A stretch of 32,596 nt of DNA from Welwitschia mirabilis. Taxonomy: Eukaryota; Gnetophyta; Gnetopsida; Welwitschiales. The notes under the pieces are model-generated. The model worked only from the letters and a program-made list of their open reading frames with translations. It made no database searches and had not been told where the DNA came from. Location: the NCBI GenBank assembly GCA_051453625.1, contig JBOZIK010000001.1, forward strand, positions 2,397,305-2,429,900, in the 5' to 3' direction. Shown one piece after another: positions 18,700 through 30,130 of the stretch (position 1 is its first letter; each line of letters starts with the position of its first letter). The translations under genes were made by a program, and so were the position numbers.

Positions 18700-20481
18700 G
18701 AAGTAAAGGAGGAAACAGATTTCAATGCTAAGAGATTGAGAATCAATTATCAAAGGGATGTCAAGGTTCTAAGGATCTTAGAAAAGGGAATAGTTGCTAA
18801 AGAAAAGAAGAATTTCCACATCCTAAGCATGGCATTAGCCCATATTCTATGTTTAAAGAATGAAAATCTGAGAAACTTTATGTCTTAAGCATAGAAATTT
18901 GAGGTATAGGAGATGAAAGAAAGGAGAGAAAAGATTATAGAAGGAGAAAGAGGCTAGAAAAAAAGAAGGAAAGAGGAAAGAGAAGAAAAGGTAAGTAAAA
19001 GGATAAGAGAGAAGGAAAAAATGGGTAAAAAAGGAAAGAAAGGTGGAAAAGAGAGTATGCATTGAAAAGCAAAGGAGTCCATGAGGTATCAGGGGATATG
19101 TTACAACATAACACTTGTCCACCTCTAAACATCCATAATGAAAAAGGGGAGAGATAAGAATGGTAAAATCATAAACAAAAATTAAGGGGAATAGATTTTA
19201 ATGAGGGTTTAATTAACTATAGTCAAGTGGATAAAACTTAAGCTAAACATATTTTTTTAATGAGAAGTCCATTAAACATGTGAAAACCCTTAGTTGGTAC
19301 TTATAAAAAGGAGGGAGGTCCATTTATAACTCACACATGATACTTTAACTTAAATTTTTAACTTCTAGAAGCATGTAACTTTGTCTTTTTATCATCATAA
19401 CTAGCCAACGCATTAGACTTATTTTTAGAATGGGGTTATCTTAGCAAGCTACAAAAGAAATAACTTTGACATATTTCTTTATCATAATGGAGTAATGAAT
19501 TTCTTGTTTTCTGTTATTAGTGAATTTTGTTTCTTTCTTATCTTTTTAGAGTTGAAACTAATGGAGTTTTACTTTTCTTATACTTTGGTAGGAATGATTC
19601 CTGTGATTATACAACTCTATCATTAGGTGATAAGTTGTTACCTTGGGTGGAAGGGCCAATGGAAGCATGATACATTGACTAATTCTTCATCTTTTATTTG
19701 ATAAGGGATAATAAGTATTTAGCTAGGAACTTAAAGAGATCAAACCTATATGAGCTAATCTACTTTCTAGTCTTGAAAATTTTTCCTCATCAAATAAAAA
19801 GCATTATACATAATTGGAACCCTATTTAAATAAAAAGTTAGTTCCTAGAAATGTATACCTAGAGGAATCCAAAGCCGCTCCACTTATGAATCTTGGTGTT
19901 AGTGGAAGATATCAACTAAATGTTTGACTTGCCTTCTTATAATCTCACTAATGTACATCTGCTTCACCTATCAGTGAGTAAAAACTTAATGGATTTTTTG
20001 TAAGAGTGGAAATATTTAGAGGTCCTTATAAAGTTACTAAAGAGAAATAAAGGGATCTTAGTATATCTGACCTGGGAACCTATTTGATCAATGTGCCTAT
20101 TTTCCTACTTCCACTTACTATTGCTAAATAAAAACACTCATATTCCTATATTGATCTTTGAAATAATGTGACAAGTAGCAAACCTTAAGATCACATAACC
20201 TAAGTAAAATACATAAAAAGGTAAGATGTCTACTATCTTAACTCACTACCATAAAAATGAAAATATGTGATGTGTAGCCTCCTTTTATGTTTAGGTAATG
20301 CAAGTATGGCTAGATAGAAAGCTAGTACATTAGAATGTGGTGACTCTCCCTAAAGATGAAAATCCTACCTTAGAGGAAAAAAAAAAACCATTCCTAGGTA
20401 AATAACTTTAGTATCAAAGAGACCTAAATGAAAATTAAGGTAGATGATTAAAGTAAGAAATGAATAGTAATAAAGGAGAAA
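18700..20481. other. unassigned, with a purine-rich tract and a TATA-like site
   Basis: 18914-19056 is almost only A and G on the plus strand, coding for Lys/Arg/Glu if translated (KKRRKEEREEKVSKRIREKE); the minus-strand open frames over it are shadows. GAAAAGGTAAGTAAAA at 18984-18999 has a perfect 5' splice consensus. ACTTATAAAAAGGAGG near 19299-19314 looks like a TATA box. No domain or LTR end was found up to 20481. Confidence 0.4.
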
Positions 20482-21298
20482 ATGGAGGAACACATGGAAG
20501 TCTTCCTCAAAAAGGAGAAAGAGGATGTATTTGCTAAGATATCTTCTTCAAAGAAAAACAGAAAGACAAATAAAATAGGTTTAGATGAAGGGGATCTTAA
20601 GCTTATAAAAGAGCTATTTGGTATAAATCTATCCCTTATCATTTTGTTCTTTTTCCATGGTCTTCTTCATTTTATGATATCTTTTCTATTATAGATGGAG
20701 AAGACTTATGTCCTCTTATTTAGAAGGAGATATAGACTTCTCTAGTTCTAGTAGTCAAGAAAATATATCCTATTGGAGAAGGAATAAGAACATAGTATGA
20801 AGGATATTTCTTCTCCTTGTAAGTTGAATTATTTTCTTTCTTTGATTAACTTATTCTCATACCTACAAAGAACATCTTATAATTTCTTTTTCTATTGTTC
20901 CATTAATAGGAAGAACATAGAGAAGGTTTTCCTTTCTCAATGGAGAAGAAGATCTTTATAAATATAGTGAAGTACACTCTAGCTAGTCTCTCCATGCTGA
21001 GGAGAAGTTATAATAAGAATAAATAGTAAGAAGTTAGGGAATATAGATTTCAAGTAAAGGAGATAAGGCAGAGAGTAGAGACAACTAGGAAGGAGATCAA
21101 AGCTATAAGAAGAAAGGTGAAAAGGTTAAGAGAGATGGCTACAGATGTTCTAAGCAATATAAGGGGAGGATACACTCAAAAGTATTGCATCTAAAGGAGG
21201 AGATTAGAAAGGCAAGAAAGATATCCAAGGGCCTTTATGGCATACTAGAAAAGTAGATAGATAAGAAAAACATCTTGGCTAAGGTTTTTCATGTCTGA
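20482..21298 (+). pseudogene. unidentified basic coiled-coil protein fossil
   Basis: Three plus-strand stretches look coding. 20482-20640 starts MEEHMEVFLKKEKEDVFAKI and ends GDLKLIKELFGI. 21030-21191 (54 open codons) reads EVREYRFQVKEIRQRVETTR and goes on with KRLREMATDVLSNIRGGYTQ. 21167-21298, in another frame with one TAG, reads RIHSKVLHLKEEIRKARKIS. All are rich in Lys, Arg and Glu with long helical stretches, as in gag or other structural proteins of plant retroelements, or in a host gene. A splice-like CTATTATAG precedes ATGGAGAAGAC at 20694, so introns are possible. I do not recognise the family. Confidence 0.4.
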
Positions 21299-22199
21299 GT
21301 TTCCCCCACTTCTCCTAAAGGTTTATAAGAATGGTATTCTAAATTAAGAGAAGGAGGAGAGTCCTATGAGTTTGATTAAGGCTACTGAGGGAGTTATGCC
21401 TTATACTTATTATACCTTCTCTCTTTTACTTATAGTATAGGATCCATACCTTTTTCTTTTTTCTTATTAGTCTAAGTCTATAAGAAGAAGAGGTTCTTCC
21501 TTTATTTATTATATCAATGCTTTTAATGTGAGAACTCTTTTTTATTTTTCTTTAAGGCTTCATTTCATAATAACTTATGACAAAAAACTAACTCTAAATT
21601 CTCACATGTTGAAAATGCAAAATGAAAACTACTATGTACATATTTATAGACTTTCAATTCATTCATTATCATGAGTGAGAAATATCTAGGAGTATCTTGA
21701 AGTAATCATAGAGATGACAATAATTATAAGTATCTAGTATTTTTATTTCTTGTAGATCTACTAGCCTAAAGTTCTATTCTCCCACAAAGAAGGTTATTTA
21801 ATAAGATCATAGTTAGAGATGGATAAACTTCTAGTGTGCTCTTATCATTTCTACCATCTTCTCTCTTTCTAGTACTAGGTCTCTATTATGGAATTTTTAA
21901 AGCATGATCCTATTAAACCACCTATTCATGGTGTTCTAGTAATAAGCATAGTGTAAAAAGACTCATCTTAAGTATCTTGTAGTTCTAGAAGGGCTGGCTT
22001 TCTATTCAACAGAGCCTCTGTGTGAGTAACATATGCTTTTATAAATTTATAGGTTTGTAGCTAGAGCTAGATGGTGAGGCAAGTCCTTTGGCCATTGTTG
22101 AGGTGCTTACTATATGTTTATTATCTTCAATTAATGATCTTAATTGATAAACAATAATGTTAATTTCTAATACACATAAAAAACACTAATATAAGGAGC
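21299..22199. other. unassigned
   Basis: No domain found. Short plus-strand coding-like stretches occur at 21355-21425 (SPMSLIKATEGVMPYTYYTF) and near 22065-22120 (LELDGEASPLAIVEVL), possibly more of the fossil at 20482-21298. Confidence 0.3.
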
Positions 22200-22704
22200 C
22201 ATGCCAAATCTCATACTTTAGAGAGGAATTTAAAAGTACATCTGGAAAATTGCTTTAATGATAAAAGAATTAAAATAATTTTATATTCTAATTGTAGAAT
22301 GATAAATGAAGGAAAATGAAAAGATAAGATGAAATGCAAAGAATGAATCCAAAGGTCAGATGCAAATCTAAATACAAACACTAATCAAGTTTACCAACTT
22401 ATTTTCACCTAGGTTAATCCTCATATACTATATCAAATTTATAATTAACTTTTATGTAATTAACTTGATTTTGACATAACACGTAAAGAATAAGAGAGAA
22501 ATTACAAGAAATAAAATGATTTTTATCAATGATAATGTTCTTATATTCACTTAGAAGTAGTTACTCCTCAATGGAGGAAATGGAGCCTAATACCAAGGTA
22601 AGCTCCTCTGCTAAGCTAAATGGATTTCTTTCTTAATTGAATTCTAAATTGTAATAAGAATAATTGATTCTTGAAAGATCCTTACAAATGAGGTCTTAAG
22701 GCCC

Positions 22705-22711
22705 TTTTATA
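22705..22711 (-). promoter_or_regulatory. TATA box of the second family-B LTR
   Basis: The minus strand reads CTCTTATAAAAGGGCC, in the same context as the TATA box at 3710-3716. Confidence 0.6.
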
Positions 22712-22807
22712 AGAGAGGGTAGGATTGAGGTGATTAGAAGCCTTTAGCTTGTAATGGTAGATGGAAGTTATAATTAGGTGATTACAATGTTTATCATGTA
22801 ACGAAGC

Positions 22808-22968
22808 TAAGATGGATAAGATTCCTCAACTTATAGCATCAGATAGAATCTTTAAATTCTTATATTAGGTGGAGTTTTTTATGCAACCCTGGTAAGATGG
22901 ATAAGATTCCTCATCTTATAGCATTAGGTAAAATCTTTATCTTCTTATATTAAAGGGAGTTTGTTATG
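22808..22968 (-). repeat. two 76-bp U3 repeats (period 85 bp)
   Basis: Copies 22808-22883 and 22893-22968 both begin TAAGATGGATAAGATTCCTC and end in TTATG; I count 10 differences in 76 (87 percent identity). They lie 100-260 bp upstream of the TATA box on the minus strand, where the other family-B LTR has its 75-80 bp repeats, and share TAGCATTAGGTA-type cores with them. Confidence 0.85.
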
Positions 22969-23177
22969 ATGTGTCCAATACATGGACTTTAAATCATGAT
23001 CAATAGTAACTAATGCTATCATCATATGTCTTTAATATTACTATCATGTAATTGTCAAATCTCATTGCCATGTATCTTCTGTATCATCACCACATGCCAT
23101 GTGCTTTTCTCAAATGCTCCATAATTGCTTAGGTTTGATTTAAATTATTTATAATTTTTTATCTTTGGTCCTTGACA

Positions 23178-24790
23178 TTAAGAGTGGTCAATTTGAGCAT
23201 TAAACCTGCAAAAAGAACCTAAAAACATACTCCAAATATAATGTTTGTTAGCTCATAACAAAGCCCCTTACCAAGCATTTATCAATTCTTGACAAAGGAT
23301 AATACTTAAGTATAAAGAATCTTACATTGTAAAATATAGCATATATCTTATTTTAGCATATAGAAAAGATATTCTAGTTAAACATCATGAAAAATATAAC
23401 CATTAAATTCAAAATAATGGCTCAAATTTTTTGAAAAACATTTATTTAAATACACAGATTCATTTTAATTAGATCTATATCTTTTTATGATTCTAAATAT
23501 TCCACCCCAATGAAGTAGATAAATTCATCTTAAATTAGGTATCCATGTGATAATTAGAAGAAACACACTAAACATTTCAAGGGATATAAAATAAGAAGTG
23601 AAAATAAATTAGAAAATGAAAATTTAAGAATAAAAAAAAGTAATGCAATTACACTTGATGAGAGAAAAAGTAAGATGGAGATAGAACTAATGGTTAATGA
23701 TGAAAGCAAGGGTATGGTCAAGTTAAGGCCAAAGAAATAGAGATAATAACAAGCCACAAAGGTGTAGGTCTTATTATGATGAGCGTAAAATGTAAAAATG
23801 GCTTTGATATATCCAAGTAAAAACACTCAAGATGATGAAAAATACAAATAGACATAAAGGTATATGAAGAAGATTAACTACTTTATCCTAAATAATAACT
23901 AAGCTAGACTCCATGGTATTCATCATAGAATTTCTTGATATTAAAGATACATGCTTAAGTGCTAAATAAAAATAAGCCTTATGTAATAAAAAAGATGATT
24001 ACAATAATATCAAATGATTTATTCATAAAATATTAATGTAATATTAAGACTAACATCAATCCAATCATATACTTAAAAATCAATGAAACTTTGTTAATAA
24101 TTCATCTAATGATCAATATGTTCTATCATCTTATGAAGTTATGGCTTCTAACTTATGAATCAAGTTAATAAGGCATTAAAGAATACCATTCATCATGATG
24201 AATGAAGTGAAACCACTACCAAAAGAGTAAGAACCTGTAAGATAAAACTAGATCATAGCCAGCTAACTCTTTGGTGGAGTACCCACAATGATCAAATCAT
24301 ATTAGCTAAAGTTTCTTTTCAGAAAAATTTACCTGAGTATGCTTGTAGTAGGACATCATGAAATTTATTTGGATAATTTTATCTTCTTTTCCTTTCTTTT
24401 TCTTCTTCTCCTTTTTTCTTTCTTTCTTCCTTTTTTTTCTCCTGAATTAGCTATGATTCCCTTTTTAAAACATTGATTGATTTTTAAAATAATAAATTAA
24501 CTAAGTACAAAGTTATAGCTTAGTATTTGATCTAACATAACTAATACTTAAGTAAACATTATCATAGACATTGATTATAGATATGAAATGTCTTAGATTG
24601 ACTAAAATCCAATCTTCATTATTTTAAACACCCAAAGTAAAGAATAATTTTCATAAAAACTTATATGAAATATAACATAAAATAAAGTTAATAAATAATC
24701 ATGACTCAACCAATAAATCTAGCTAAGAAACTATTTAGATAATGATAAAGGGAAAATTTTCCTCTTAGTTAAGAGGATCATCTAAGTTAT
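23178..24790. other. unassigned, between family-B LTR and integrase
   Basis: No coding domain. The open frame at 23554-23826 is hydrophobic low-complexity noise. 24382-24443 is an uninterrupted 62-base pyrimidine run (purine on the minus strand). By position this may be the 3' untranslated part of the minus-strand element. Confidence 0.4.
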
Positions 24791-26000
24791 TTTCTTCAAT
24801 CATATCCATGGTATAAAAATAATCCTCAGGTTATATTGTTCATTTACTTTTACCTTATCATGAGTGTTTAAGTTGAAAATCTTAATAGTGCCATTAGGAT
24901 GTACTTTCTTTATTTGATAAGAATCTAGCCATTTAGAAGTTAATATATTATGAAGAAGATGAATGTGGGTATTAAATACTGTAATCAACTAACCAGGTTG
25001 AAAAGATTTAGAAATAAGCCTTTTATCATGGTAAAAATTGACTTGTATTTTTTGGATGAGTTGTTTATGAATAACATGATTATGTTTCTCATTCAGATGT
25101 TGAAGTTGGACTAGTATATATTGAAGATTACCATCAAAATCCATTACATTAAGTTGATGAATGATTTTATAGAAATATAGGACACATCAGTAGGAAGAAA
25201 ATAAACATTATCATACACAAGTTCATAAGAAGAAAACCCAAGTGAATTATGCCAAGTAATATACAAAATATATCATAAAGTTTCAAAGACCAAGGCTTCT
25301 TATTTTTAATGATTAGTTTTTAAAGCATTTTTTTAATTTTATCATTAGCATTTTTATCTTAACCATTAATTTGATAATGATAAGCATTAACTATTCTATG
25401 CATAATTCTAATAAAGAGAAGGAGTTTTCTAAGAATATTATTTACAAAATAAACACCCTAATCACTATCAAGATTCTAGGAAATCCAAACCTATGAAAAA
25501 GTTTAGATCTAAGAAAAGAACATATAGTTTTGGCATCATTTGAAATTGTATGAATGGATTCTACCCATTTGTTCATATAATAAGAAGCCACTAAGATATA
25601 ATTCTTATTACAAAAAAATAATGTGAGTGGATTTATGAAGTCTATACATCAATAATAAAAAGGTTCACACTCTAAGATAGGGTGGAAGGGTATTTTTTTT
25701 AAAATTTAAAAAGGATATCAAAATGTTGACAAGCATCACATTTTTTTGTAAAGTAAAATAACTAAAACGGCCTTCACACACACCACCATAACAAAAGGTA
25801 AGAATATCATATTTTCTCCATTCTTTCGCATATTTAACGTATGATTTTATCTTTACCTTTTTTTGAAAGATGTGATTCATGCCATTCATAGTCTGATATT
25901 CTTTGAAGAAAGTATTTTCTTTGATTATGAGTCTAATATTGGGGAGTTTTCATGGTAAGCAGTTCCTCCAAGCTATGTAAGATGAACCAAGAATGTAAGA
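24790..26000 (-). pseudogene. integrase of an Athila/Tat-type Ty3/gypsy element
   Basis: Reading the minus strand leftwards: the zinc-finger end CDACQH (Cys codons at 25740-25738 and 25731-25729), then CIDFINP with the first catalytic Asp (25642-25640), then NYILVASYYMNKWVESIHTI and HRFGFPRILI. The second Asp follows in another frame (25463-25461, then stop, GVYFVNNIL and NAYHYQINGQDKNANDKIKK with the Glu as Lys). The end, 24988-24800, is open: FNTHIHLLHNILTSKWLDSY, then QIKKVHPNGTIKIFNLNTHD and VKVNEQ. This follows the Athila-type ending 'F.SRL.LFPGKLKS.W.GPF.I..V.P.G.IEI......FKVNGQRLK'. RNase H and RT should lie further right but were not readable. Confidence 0.82.
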
Positions 26001-27071
26001 TGATCTAAAAGTATTCTTGGAATAGAAACATTATTGTCATGACCATCTTTTAAAATGAATTCTTTATTATATGATAATGATTCTATTAGTAGTACTTCAT
26101 CCACAACCTATAGATTAGAAAAATGTAATTTGAACATGAAACTTGAATATTATTGAAATTATTCAAAATATTACAATATTTTATACCTCCTTAATAAATT
26201 AGAAAGGTCATGCAATAACCTTTTCTTTTATCTCCTTTATTGTGCTTATACTAATTATTTATATAATTAATGATGTTTTATAAATTTTAACTATTTTCAC
26301 AAATATGGTAAGATATCCTTCCTTTAAGTTTTTATTATTGATCATAAAATTAGAATTCCTACCCATAGTTACTTCTATTGCTACAACTTTCTTATACATA
26401 TCTAGCAACTCACAAGGTGAAATAATTCATCCTAGGAAAAAAACTACTTTAGTAATATAATAAAGTAACTTTAATCCATTCAAATAAGGCATCATCAATT
26501 TAAACCTCTTTACCATCATATTATTTAGAACAATAAGATCTATTTAATAATGAATTAATATTTACTTTCTCATCCTCATTACTATTTTTATATGTCTAAC
26601 CTTCAATGAACTAGAAAAGAGAAAATGTTTAAGTAAATATTATTATTTTTCCTTCATTCAAGAACTAACTATTGAGATCTTAGCATTTTTCAAGAGATTG
26701 TTTATAAGATATGAGAGTACATGTTGCTAAATTAAAGTGTCTCCAAACTCATTCCATTCTATCTCATGAAAATCATTTTAAAACATGATAAAAATTATAA
26801 TGATATAAAAAACATATATGATGAATTCTTACCATGGCACCCACCTATTATAACACATTTATAAGTATTGACATTGTTTCACTAATCTCTTATTGGAAGT
26901 TTTTCATTATGTTTTTTTTTTGTTTATTTAAGTTATGAGTTAATTAAGATGAATTCAAGTAAGATAGTTAATTCTAAAAGTAAGTTTTAATTATTACTAT
27001 AGTACCCATAGCTCAAACTCTCCTAAGACAGTTTGGACCTAGCACTTATGTAATGTAATCATCTCTAACTA
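26001..27071. other. unassigned AT-rich
   Basis: No domain could be supported on either strand. It lies between the Athila-like integrase and CACTA-like remnants. A possible minus-strand splice donor (ATG|GTAAGAATTC) is at about 26820-26832. Confidence 0.3.
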
Positions 27072-27335
27072 TTAATATGTTACTTGGATCCTCTTCAATA
27101 ACTTTAACCAGTTTCTCTTATAATAAGTAGTACATATGCTAATTATACAATTTATGTCTAAAATAGTATAAATAACATCATAATTAGTTACATTAATTTC
27201 CTTCACTTCTTGTGAAGTTGTTGATTCATATTCCCTTATGTATGCCCTTTTCCATAAACTTAAATAATTTTTCTCAGATAATGGATAACCTTTCTTTAGT
27301 CTTTGTAACAAAATTTTTACTATTATAAAGAACAC
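27072..27335 (-). pseudogene. open frame, possibly an exon of the CACTA second gene
   Basis: An 87-codon minus-strand frame contains KKGYPLSEKNYLSLWKRAYI and EYESTTSQEVKEINVTNYDV, then a C-terminal part rich in Tyr, Ile and Lys. The order 'LW...Y......TTSQEV...DVI..IL' recalls the end of the plant En/Spm-type transposase family (TNPA-like, Transposase_24), where a Trp/Tyr block is followed by Glu-rich sequence and DVI..VLG. This is a weak resemblance. It lies downstream on the minus strand of the DUF4216-like remnant, which is where CACTA elements have their second gene. It may also be chance. Confidence 0.3.
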
Positions 27336-27542
27336 ATTATATAAAATTATTTGTTTTAGTGATTAAGCAAACTATTATCATATCATCTTCTATTTGTTCC
27401 ATAGGTTTTTATCCACTTGTAGAATATAGAACTTATTGCTCCTTACATATTTTTTTTTATTTTAATTATTATTAACAAATGGGAAATATGAATATTAAAA
27501 AGTTATGCAACTTAGTTTAGAATGCATTTGCTATTTAAAAGC

Positions 27543-27814
27543 TTTTAAATAATGTATCTATGTATACCTACCATTTCTTTGGTTTCAACTATGTCATCAT
27601 CTCTTTTCATTATTGTGGTTAAAATCCTTGAGGCATATGTGCAAGCCTTTCTACATCATTATAATATGGATTATAGAATTTCAAATAATGTATCTATGTA
27701 TAACTACCATTCCTTTAGTTTCAACTATGTCATCATCTCTTTCCATTATTGTGGTTAAAATCCTTAAGGCATATGTGCAAGCCTTTCTACATCATTATAA
27801 TATGGATTATAGAA
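27543..27814 (+). repeat. tandem duplication, two copies of 136 bp
   Basis: 27543-27678 and 27679-27814 are direct copies with a period of exactly 136 bp. I count six differences (about 96 percent identity), five of them transitions. Both contain GGCATATGTGCAAGCCTTTC and end CATTATAATATGGATTATAG. The overlapping plus-strand open frames 27552-27758 and 27613-27855 arise from the duplication and show no known domain. Confidence 0.93.
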
Positions 27815-27991
27815 GTTCCTTGGCAATTGATTTTTACATTCATACCATTTCATGATCATCTTGTGAAATATTAAGTCCTTATCATCTTCAAATATTTTAA
27901 ATTTTCACTACATGTTTGACACATGTTACACATTAATATAATAAGTATTAGTTAAGTGTGTGTATGAAACACTTAATAAATGGTTATTTAC

Positions 27992-28122
27992 CTTGACCAT
28001 CTCTTGTAAAGCATTTTTAAAATGCTTAGTTACTACTCTTAAATCGTTTCCTTACTATTTTTCCAAAGTAGGATGATAATTGTTTTCTACATGAACCAAC
28101 TTCTCGGCATTTTTCATTTATT
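27992..28122 (-). pseudogene. possible spliced exon, CACTA second gene
   Basis: A 131-nt minus-strand segment lies between GCAACTTAG (acceptor) and CAAG|GTAAATAACC (donor). Its frame reads MKNAEKLVHVENNYHPTLEK, two stops (TAG TAA, likely from CAG CAA), then GNDLRVVTKHFKNALQEMVK, ending in phase 0 at the donor. Composition is that of a real helical protein. Another donor, GAG|GTAAGAAAAA, is near 28170-28180, and another, TTAG|GTAAGAATAA, near 28290-28297. A spliced gene on the same strand downstream of a DUF4216 remnant suggests the TNPA-like gene of a CACTA element, but no family match was seen. Confidence 0.4.
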
Positions 28123-28984
28123 CTAAGTTGCATCTTCTCATGAGATCCATGTATAGCCAAATCTAGATATTTTTCTTACCTCATTTTTTGTATTTTAGAG
28201 CTACTACCTTTAGATGCAACTAATAACATATTGAATTAATAATATTAAAAATGGAATAAATGATAAAGTAAAGAATTTTTAATATTTATTCTTACCTAAG
28301 ACACTGTTAGATATTCTTTATTCTTGAGGTGGAGAGATGTTAGCACTATTAACACCTCTAGAGAAATAACTATGTTTGAGTGAATGATATTTCTTTATAA
28401 AACTTGATACTTGAACATGTAAAATGTGCTTTACAAACTATATGCTTAGAAATAAAATCCTTAACTATTACAAGAATCCATGTCTCCCATTCTTCCTCCT
28501 TTTCTTATTCCCTTTTAAATTCATCATGTCAATTATAACACATTATTAATACATATTACATAACTTTAGTCAAGTAATGTTATTTTAAAATGTATCATAA
28601 ATTATATCTTAACATGTAACACATACTTATATCATTTTGTACATAGTGGCTACTTAAAAACTTGTAAGACATTTATTATATTTTATCAAAGATAAAGTAT
28701 TTATTAAAAATATCATAGTTTAAATTAGATAAGGATACTCTCTTTTAATTTTCCTATATATACCAAACCAAAATAAAATACAACCATTTATAAGTTAAAG
28801 AGTTTCATGCACTTATTGTAACTAAAAATTTAATACTCTTAAATAAAATAAAGGTATATCATCTCATTATGTGCATATTATTGTGAAGGTAGAGATTGAA
28901 TATTAAAAGATTTAATCATAGTTTTCTTTGAATCTTTATAAGTTTAACTTAGATTCTCAATTTTAGCATTGTTCTCCTTATCAA
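28123..28984. other. unassigned, with splice-like sites on the minus strand
   Basis: Two donor-like sites (near 28175 and 28292) and an acceptor-like TATGTTATTAG (minus strand, near 28225) suggest more exons of the same decayed gene. No protein stretch could be identified. Confidence 0.3.
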
Positions 28985-29226
28985 GGAGGTTAGAATAATG
29001 TATGAATGATAAATCATCTTTCTTATCTTATTTTACTTTGTACTCTTCCTTTTCAATTTTATCATAAATATGTCTCAGTTTAAATAAATACTCCATGAAG
29101 GATTTTCAATTTCTTATATAAGAAACCTATAATACCTAACTAGTTAATATGAATGGTTCATATTATCCATGATCATCCTTAAGACATTTTTTTGTATTTA
29201 TTAGGATGAAATCGTAATCATTCTTC
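28985..29226 (-). pseudogene. CACTA transposase (TNP2-type), part after DUF4216
   Basis: Left of the sequence gap the minus strand reads YEPFILTS, stop, VL, stop, VSYIRN (plus-strand about 29110-29165), matching the conserved 'DPFILASQA.QVFYV.D' block that follows DUF4216 in plant CACTA transposases. It then gives SFMEYLFKLRHIYDKIEKEE and DKKDDLSFIH, which are less certain. The stops fall where Gln is expected. It is on the same strand and in the right order with the fragment at 29701-30130. Confidence 0.6.
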
Positions 29227-29700
29227 NNNNNNNNNNNNNNNNNNNNNNNNNNNNNNNNNNNNNNNNNNNNNNNNNNNNNNNNNNNNNNNNNNNNNNNNNN
29301 NNNNNNNNNNNNNNNNNNNNNNNNNNNNNNNNNNNNNNNNNNNNNNNNNNNNNNNNNNNNNNNNNNNNNNNNNNNNNNNNNNNNNNNNNNNNNNNNNNNN
29401 NNNNNNNNNNNNNNNNNNNNNNNNNNNNNNNNNNNNNNNNNNNNNNNNNNNNNNNNNNNNNNNNNNNNNNNNNNNNNNNNNNNNNNNNNNNNNNNNNNNN
29501 NNNNNNNNNNNNNNNNNNNNNNNNNNNNNNNNNNNNNNNNNNNNNNNNNNNNNNNNNNNNNNNNNNNNNNNNNNNNNNNNNNNNNNNNNNNNNNNNNNNN
29601 NNNNNNNNNNNNNNNNNNNNNNNNNNNNNNNNNNNNNNNNNNNNNNNNNNNNNNNNNNNNNNNNNNNNNNNNNNNNNNNNNNNNNNNNNNNNNNNNNNNN
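29227..29700. other. sequence gap, 474 N
   Basis: An assembly gap, inside the CACTA transposase remnant. N runs from 29227 to 29700. Confidence 1.
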
Positions 29701-30130
29701 TTACTTGTTGAAGAACATCAAATCATTCACATTAAAGACTAAAACACTGAAGATGAAACTATAATACAATACAACTATTTATTTTAAGACATCATAATAG
29801 TTTACATCATTGCTTATAGGATCTTTATCCTTTGAACTTGATATACAACTAGCATTTGCAATCACAAAAACTCCACTATTTTAACATGTTAAGTCTGCAT
29901 CTTTCTCTTTTACATGAGATATATACCCATTAATTAAATAGCCCTTGTATCTTATGACATGCTTGCTTAAAGGATGTGATAATCATTTTACTTTTCTTTT
30001 CATTGTTTATCAATCATGTCTTCTTTAGTTAACTTACTAATCTAAAACATAAACAAATATCTTTAAAACATGAGAGATAAAGAAAATCAATAACATTGTA
30101 TAAGAAAAATAATATCTTTATAGATAAGGT
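29701..30130 (-). pseudogene. CACTA (En/Spm) transposase remnant with DUF4216
   Basis: On the minus strand, 29880-29780 reads NSGVFVIANASCISSSKDKD and goes on with PISNDVNYYDVLK, IVVLYY and VLVFNVNDLM. This follows the plant DUF4216 pattern 'NSGV.V.A.T...SS.KD..P..G.V.YYG.L.DI.EL.Y......VLFKCDW'. Upstream (29950-29885) WVYISCKREKDADLTC fits the 'GY.FHTK.R' block just before it. DUF4216 is part of the TNP2-type protein that moves CACTA elements. The right end is cut by the family-A LTR at 30216, and the left side continues beyond the gap. No CACTA terminal repeat was located. Confidence 0.75.

Larger units (their letters stand above)
22200..23177 (-). mobile_element. LTR, family B, second copy
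   Basis: On the minus strand it starts TGTCAAGGACC at 23177 and has a TATA box at 22711-22705. It aligns with the LTR at 2894-4340 around the TATA box (GGCCCTTTTATAAGAGAGGG here, GACCCTTTTATAGGGAGAGA there) and at TTATGATGTGTCCAATACATG (there TTATGATGAGTCCAACATGTG). The left end is uncertain; ATTTGGCATGGCTCC on the minus strand near 22210 may mark it. An Athila/Tat-type integrase lies upstream on the same strand, so this may be the 3' LTR of that element. No good polypurine tract is visible next to it. Confidence 0.5.

Noticed and set aside
18853-19132. Two overlapping minus-strand ORFs rich in Phe, Leu and Ser
   Set aside because: Complement of a purine-only tract; no protein meaning.
27907-27925. 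CACTACATG as a CACTA terminal repeat
   Set aside because: Only five to six bases match, no partner was found, and CACTA-like coding remnants appear to continue to its left.
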